Source of the DNA: Morchella semilibera
Taxonomy: Eukaryota > Ascomycota > Pezizomycetes > Pezizales > Morchellaceae
DNA length: 27,486 nucleotides
Assembly (NCBI GenBank): GCA_009192285.1
Contig: CM018606.1
Coordinates: 518,828-546,313, forward strand
Direction: 5' to 3'
Below the pieces are notes generated by a model. That model saw nothing but the letters and a program-made list of their open reading frames with translations. It was not told the DNA's origin and searched no databases. Positions 23,079 through 27,486 of this stretch are shown here, in pieces. The translations under genes were made by a program, and so were the position numbers. The stretch's first letter is position 1, and each line of letters starts with the position of its first letter.

Positions 23079-23366
23079 CTAAAAATGCCCTATTATGTGC
23101 GGGTGAATCATACGAAAAGAATTACAATTTACCCGGGATAAACATTTTAACTCAGGCTCACCAACATAAAATATAAAGTTAAGTGGACAAGTAGCAAAAA
23201 GTCTGGCTGTCATGACATGATAAACATGTGATTCGACCACCTGATATTCACCAAGTATCACTCGACCATCTTCTTCTTGGAAGAAAGGGTACAGATGGGC
23301 GGCAAAGAAAGCCAAATTAGTCCCTCCGATGGAGAAGTGAGCTGGCACGCCCTTTTTTGCCCCCAT
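23079..23366 (-). pseudogene. Possible inositol-5-phosphatase-like fragment
   Basis: Reading leftwards from 23366 the frame gives MGAKKGVPAHFSIGGTNLAF followed by FAAHLYPF. That resembles the core GNKGGV-xxRF-..GTSxxFVxxHL of inositol polyphosphate 5-phosphatases and related endonuclease/phosphatase-fold enzymes, with the metal-site Asn position changed to Lys. Only about 45 residues look family-like. The rest of the domain is absent, and a MITE lies about 90 bp upstream. If correct this is a gene relic; the match is short and from memory, so it could be chance. Confidence 0.35.
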
Positions 23367-23456
23367 CTAGCCTCCAGTCTCCACAGACACCCCCGGGAAC
23401 CCAACCACAGGGAGCGGAGGTAGCGGGGGCTAGGTGTGAGCGTAAATAACTATATA

Positions 23457-23577
23457 CTTGGGTGTAGCAATAAGAACCAGAAAATGCAAGTGAACCGGGT
23501 TTATTTGTATGGAGTGGCACCGCTCTGTCATACAAATAACTTCATTGCATGTTCTGGTTCTAACCCTCGTACCCGAG
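23457..23577. mobile_element. 121-bp TA-flanked MITE, CTYGGGT family
   Basis: The left arm CTTGGGT...AAGAACCAGAAAATGCAA is mirrored by a right arm whose reverse complement is CTCGGGT...TAGAACCAGAACATGCAA, and both arms extend inward to TTATTTGTATG. TA stands on both sides (23455-23456 and 23578-23579). No coding potential. The ends differ from those of the TACTCG and CAGT families. Confidence 0.72.
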
Positions 23578-23940
23578 TACAGAAGCTCAGACCATTGTGC
23601 TAAGGCCGAAATCCTCTGGAGGGGCTTGATATTTTTGCCGATCAGTCGCAGGCTAGGCCAAATGTGGTATTATCGTTCCACAATATTGATCTGGTGCAAG
23701 TGTAACAGCCAGGTAAGAATAGGAGATTTATACTTTGAACTTTTTACCCACCATTGAGGTACTTTACCGAGAGAGCAGTACTACATGTACATATACTAAT
23801 TGTACTCGGGGCAAGTAAAAGGTACCGGACAATAAGGGTTTTTGGTTCACCAATGGGTGCGAGTACGTACTAGGCGAGAACTACTGTGAAAAAAAAAGCC
23901 TAGAGACAGATTTCCTCTGCACCCTCCCAGTGTACGATTA

Positions 23941-24059
23941 CTCGTGTCCTGACGTTTTTGAACTCGGCCGCTATTGCATACACCCAAAATCAGGAGCTTG
24001 ACGTATTTTTGTATGGTATGCAATATCAGTCGCGTTCAAAAAAGTCAGAACACTACGAG
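23941..24059. mobile_element. TA-flanked MITE, TACTCG family, copy 3
   Basis: 119 bp between TA dinucleotides (23939-23940 and 24060-24061). The left arm CTCGTGTCCTGACGTTTTTG pairs with a right arm whose reverse complement is CTCGTAGTGTTCTGACTTTT; both continue through GAAC and TATTGCATAC. Arms are about 45 bp with several mismatches. Confidence 0.78.
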
Positions 24060-24109
24060 TAGTGTGAGCAAGCAATCAGTGGATATATTTACCTATGTAT
24101 TTTAAAGTA

Positions 24110-24220
24110 TGTAGTACTTTCCCTGACGTCTATAAAGGGGACCACTATTTCATTGGACTTAGCCCGTATTTATATGGCATGCAATAGCGGTCATGTTTAC
24201 AAACGTCAGGAGAGTACGAG
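24110..24220. mobile_element. TACTCG-family MITE, diverged copy 4
   Basis: The right arm, reverse complemented, reads CTCGTACTCTCCTGACGTTT and then TGACCGCTATTGCATGCC, clearly the same family as copies 1 and 3. The left arm (GTAGTACTTTCCCTGACGTC ...) is more degraded, so the left border is approximate. It lies only about 50 bp from copy 3. Confidence 0.6.
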
Positions 24221-24415
24221 TACAGTACCGTACACATGCTTTTCTATTCTTTTTCTTTCCTTTTACTTTACCGTATGATATATATAAGTATATAATATAT
24301 AAAAGCTGGGTGTCCTTCTTGAAATCAGCTACCAAGCTTGGTGTGTCAACTATCACCACCCCACCAAAACTCTCTAAAACTTCAGCTTCAAAATGTCATA
24401 CTTCAATAGCCTCTA

Positions 24416-24503
24416 CTTATAGGCAGCTATAGTAGTCCTTCACTTCCCGCTTATCAATGATAGAATTATTGCCCCTGACGTCAAACACAATGCCCTGGCC
24501 TCT
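24416..24503 (-). pseudogene. Short open stretch beside an LTR, origin unknown
   Basis: On the minus strand, directly after the 3' end of an inverted LTR piece, the frame reads GQGIVFDVRGNNSIIDKREV. It runs into LTR sequence on one side and unrelated DNA on the other. It may be a scrap of retrotransposon polyprotein, since the neighbouring LTRs bound pol fragments, but I do not recognise the segment. Confidence 0.3.
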
Positions 24504-24851
24504 TGTAACGGAGTAACCGGGAGGCAAGTTAGCGGAAGACAATGATGGCGCAGGAGGATTCGAGGAGCGCAGCCAGCATAACGAGAACACTGATGAGGAC
24601 AAGAATAACACCGGGCAGGTACAAACACAAGCACCGGCGAGGGCCAAGGCAAGAGCAGAGGCAAAAGAAATACGAAGCGGGGAAAGTGTGGACCGGATGG
24701 ACCTTAATGTGAACGATGAGAGGGACTACGGATATCCCAGTCTATTGATAGAGATAGGGGTATATTTTTATATAGCGAGAGAACAGGAATACAAGACAGA
24801 GAGGAAAGAAAGAAAGAACTAAGAAAAAAATCTATACTCACTATTTAATAC
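24504..24851 (-). repeat. 3' half of the gypsy LTR, inverted
   Basis: It starts TGTAACGGAGTAAC, the reverse complement of the LTR 3' end, and runs through the ACCGGGCAGG and GCACCGGCGAGGGCCAAGGC repeats to CTATTTAATACC. It stops within the GGTGGAGGAGGTGTGTT segment of the LTR. Confidence 0.75.
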
Positions 24852-25198
24852 CATTCTGTCCCCGCATCTTGACATTGGTCCTGACGGTTCGGTGGTCGTA
24901 GCATGGGTGTGATAAATGAAGTTATGATAAGTGAGGATGGGGTGAGATGAGGTGAGGTTGTCGTCACTAGGTTCTATGAGGTTCAGTTGCAGGAAGGATT
25001 GGTAAGAGATTTTGCATCAGCAAGATTTTACATGTCTCAGAAGACTCAGGAGACTGTCAAGAGACACAAGAGACTCCAGTCACAAATGGTAAAGCTTGCT
25101 GATGTGAGCAAAATGGTGGAGAGGAATACGAGGTGTGGTTGTGATAGATTTCTATGGGTTTCTATAGGCTGATATGTGAGTCATACTGGACTGATGGG
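24852..25198 (+). repeat. 5' half of the gypsy LTR, forward, with MITE insertion
   Basis: It begins near TTCTGTCCCCGCATCTTGAC, matching the LTR 5' end at 2116 and 25455, and runs to GGACTGATGGG, where the next inverted LTR piece starts. A 90-bp MITE sits at 25015-25104. Together with 24504-24851 it makes up roughly one LTR whose two halves are rearranged. Confidence 0.72.
25015..25104. mobile_element. 90-bp deletion derivative of the 137-bp MITE (copy E)
   Basis: Ends CATCAGCAAG and CTTGCTGATG with TG on both sides (25013-25014 and 25105-25106), inserted in LTR sequence. The interior keeps the CTCAGGAGACTG-type blocks but is 47 bp shorter than copies A-C. Confidence 0.82.
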
Positions 25199-25453
25199 TG
25201 TGACGGAGTAACTCGACGCAAAGAAGAAGATGACAATGATGACGCAGGAGGACCCGAGGAGCACAGCCTCAGCGACGAGGAGACCGACAAAGACAAGAGC
25301 AACACCGGGCAGGCGTAAGCACAAGCACAAGCACCGGCAAAGGCAAAGGCAAGGGTAAAGGCACAGGAGTGCAGGGCAGGGAGAGTGAGGACCGGATGGA
25401 CCTCAACGAGAACGATGAGAGGGACTATGAATTTCCTCTTTCAGGAGGACAGA
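25199..25453 (-). repeat. LTR 3' portion, inverted
   Basis: It starts TGTGACGGAGTAAC (reverse complement of the LTR 3' end) and is cut at GGACAGA by the complete LTR that begins at 25454. Confidence 0.75.
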
Positions 25454-26084
25454 TGTTCTGGCGTCTTGGTATCCGCCCCGACAGTTCGATAGGTGATACA
25501 TAGTTGTGGTTGTTAGGGTAATGTTAAGCGAGGGTGGGGAGCGCAAGGTGGAGGTTGTCGTCATTAGGTTCTAGGAGGTTCGATGGCGTGATGGATTGGT
25601 AATGTAGAATAGCGGAAATGGTGGAGAGGATTACGAGGTGTGGTAGCGATGGATTTCTATGGGATTCTGTGAGTGATAGGGTGAGTCATAGCGGACTGGT
25701 GGAGGAGGTGTGTTAAATAGCGGAGATAAATGTTTTCCTTAGTTCTTTTTTTCTTGTCTCTCTGTCTCGTCTTCCTGTTATCTCGGTACATAGGAATCTA
25801 CTCCTATTCTCAAGCTATAGCTCCACGTACCCAAGATTCTGTCCTCTAAAGAGGAAAACTATAGTACCTCTCATCGTTCCCGTTGAGGTCCATTCGGTCC
25901 TCACTCTCACTGCCCTGCGCTCTTGTGTCCTTGCCCTTGCCTTTGCCTTCGCTGGTGCCTGTGCTTGTGCCTGCCCGGTGTTGCCTTTGTCTTCATCAGT
26001 CTCCTCGTCGCGTAGACTGTGCTCCTCGAGTCCTTCTGCGTCATCATTGTCATCTTCTTCTTTCCGTCGGGTTACTCCGTCACA
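25454..26084 (+). repeat. Complete 631-bp gypsy LTR
   Basis: It runs from TGTTCTGGCGTCTTGG to CTCCGTCACA, collinear with the LTR at 2113-2737. It is inserted between an inverted LTR piece and a minus-strand reverse-transcriptase fragment and has no internal region of its own orientation beside it, so it behaves as a solo LTR. The five bases on either side do not match, so there is no target-site duplication as expected for a simple insertion. Confidence 0.78.
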
Positions 26085-26947
26085 CATAGGTGCAGCTTGG
26101 TAAAATAGTTCGCCCGTGCTAGGTAGGCCATAGTTTCTGATATAAGGGGAAGAAGGTATCGATCCTTAACCATAATGGCATATAGCTTCCGATAATCAAC
26201 GCACAAACGTAGATATCCGTCAGTTTTTTTAACAAATGGTACAGGGACGCCAACTGGAGAGTTGCTAGACTGAAGAAATCTTTTCTTTAAATTATCAGCT
26301 AAATAGTTCCTCAACGCCTTCAACTCTTCCCGCGACATACTGTACAAAGGACTAAAGAGTGGTACTGTTCCTTCTTGTATCTTTATCTCATGGTCGTAGG
26401 AACGGTGTGGTGGTAGCCTGTCTGCATTAGTTTCATCAAACAATTGTCGGAACCGTTGATAGTCTATCGGAATCGTTCTATCGGGGTTGGCAGGCATTTT
26501 CAATATTTTATTCACCGCATATAGAGTAGTCGAATAAACCTGGACAGTAGGGTCCTGAGAGAGTTTCTTAAACGATCAAGGAGTAACTGCCGAACTATGT
26601 ATAACTGGCCTTTCTAGTAGTGGAGTCGAAATTCTCCGAGCAACAATAGGTTTGCGGTTGGCTATGCAATGTTTAAGACATACTGATGAGTGAAAACGAA
26701 TCTCATTCCTTCCACTATCAATCAAAACTCCATGCTTCCTCATCCAAGGTATCTGCATCTCAATCAGGAAATGTCCTTGCTTCGTAACAAAGAAAGGACA
26801 TTCTTCCACATGTTCATTTATCACCAGTTCTAGCGTAACCTTCCTAGTCACCTTCCCTGATTCAATAGGCCTTCCATCAATCACATCAATCCCCCTCTCA
26901 GTCCTCAAATTCTTCATCTTCAGTTCATGGCGGCGCACAAAGCCTTC
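26085..26947 (-). pseudogene. Ty3/gypsy protease-reverse transcriptase fragment
   Basis: One frame on the minus strand runs from 26947 to 26086, broken only by a TGA at 26578-26576 (CGA-to-TGA type). The first part is the C-terminal end of the aspartic protease (IPWMRKHGVLID, cf. LGMPWLxxHxxxID); its DTG/DSG active site would lie upstream and was removed by the LTR junction. Next comes the finger half of reverse transcriptase: HRSYDHEI, SREELKALRNYL, SNSPVGVPVPFVKK, LRLCVDYRKL and FTKLHL, where the catalytic Asp reads His. The LTR at 25454-26084 cuts it there, so the YxDD motif is missing. It is probably the same chromovirus family as the left element, although the segments do not overlap. 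Confidence 0.85.
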
Positions 26948-27332
26948 TGTGACGGAGTAACCCGGCGCAAAGAAGAAGATGACAATGATGATGCAGAAGG
27001 ACTCGAGGAGCACAGTCTACGCGACGAGGAGTCTGATGAAGACAAAGGCAACACCGGGCAGGCACAAGCACAGGCACCGGCGAAGGCAAAGGCAAGGACA
27101 AGGACACAAGAGCACAGAGCGGGGAAAGTGAGGACTGAATGGACCTCAACGAGGACGATGAGAGGTACTAGGGTTTTCCTCTTTAGAGGACAGGATCTGG
27201 GGTACGTGGAGCTATAGCCTGAGAATAGGAGTAGATTCCTATATACCGAGATAGCAGGAAGACGAGACAGAGAGAAAAGAAAGAAAGAACTAAGGAAAAC
27301 ATCTATCCCCGCTATTTAACACACCTCCTCCA
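26948..27332 (-). repeat. LTR 3' part, inverted, cut by the terminal element
   Basis: It starts TGTGACGGAGTAACCC on the plus strand and continues as reverse-complement LTR to CACACCTCCTCCA, where the CATCAGCAAG element begins. It adjoins mid-protease coding sequence, so it is an insertion or rearrangement junction rather than the 5' LTR of that pol. Confidence 0.78.
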
Positions 27333-27486
27333 CATCAGCAAGCCTATTCAACCCTACCGGAGGCCCGGGAGGTGTGGGAGACGTTCGGAGACACCCATCA
27401 AACTTTCGATCTCCAGGGGCTTACCCGCCCGTACGAGGGCCTCCTGAGCCTTTGCAGGAGCCTCCCGAGCCTTCAAGAAGGCTTAG
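27333..27486 (+). mobile_element. Second copy of the larger CATCAGCAAG element, cut by window edge
   Basis: It begins CATCAGCAAGCCTATTCAAC and is the reverse complement of 192-346 with one mismatch. It interrupts LTR sequence at the GGTGGAGGAGG segment. The other end lies outside the window. Confidence 0.8.

Noticed and set aside
25815-26087. Open frame with repeated QAQAPAKAKAR-type sequence, also seen at 26927-27217 and in other LTR copies
   Set aside because: It lies antisense inside the LTR and follows the LTR's own GCACCGGCAAAGGC tandem repeats; conserved only because the LTR is repeated, with no sign of a start context or domain.

Overview
This window reads as a transposon-rich, intron-dense filamentous ascomycete (nuclear DNA). 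The evidence is short GT-AG introns throughout (RAD50 alone needs 20 exons), a fungal White-collar-2 type PAS/GATA protein, a Ty3/gypsy chromovirus carrying nonsense codons of the RIP (C-to-T) type, and many small inverted-repeat elements. A Pezizomycete such as a truffle or morel would fit, but that is inference from genome style; no marker here fixes the species.

Layout. 1-2771: remains of a Ty3/gypsy element on the plus strand (integrase plus chromodomain, then a 625-bp LTR), riddled with small elements that start and end CATCAGCAAG/CTTGCTGATG. 2772-19566: a gene island with six recognisable genes: GCN5 (minus), a small unmarked gene that I read as OST5 (plus), RAD1 (plus), RAD50 (minus), a wc-2 homologue (plus) and CHK1 (plus). 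19567-24420: gene-poor DNA with several TA-flanked MITE-like inverted repeats and a probable relic of an inositol-5-phosphatase-like gene. 24420-27486: a patchwork of LTR pieces in alternating orientation around a minus-strand protease/reverse-transcriptase fragment. It ends in the same larger CATCAGCAAG element that opens the window, in opposite orientation, so the gene island is framed by inverted repeats.

Genes working together. RAD1 (9-1-1 clamp), RAD50 (MRN complex) and CHK1 (effector kinase) belong to one DNA-damage response. GCN5 is the SAGA/ADA acetyltransferase, OST5 belongs to the ER oligosaccharyltransferase, and WC-2 is the partner of the blue-light receptor WC-1. GCN5 and OST5 are divergent (241 bp between start codons), OST5 and RAD1 are in tandem, RAD1 and RAD50 converge, and RAD50 and wc-2 diverge over 2.3 kb.

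Quality note. GCN5, OST5 and RAD1 splice into clean frames, and RAD50 needs one single-base correction. In contrast wc-2 and CHK1 (15.1-19.5 kb) need about twenty single-base corrections, almost all at runs of one base, while splice sites and conserved residues remain intact. Consensus sequencing errors in that stretch are the simplest explanation; recent decay of both genes is the alternative. There is no CRISPR array, rRNA, tRNA or bacterial-type system that I can see.
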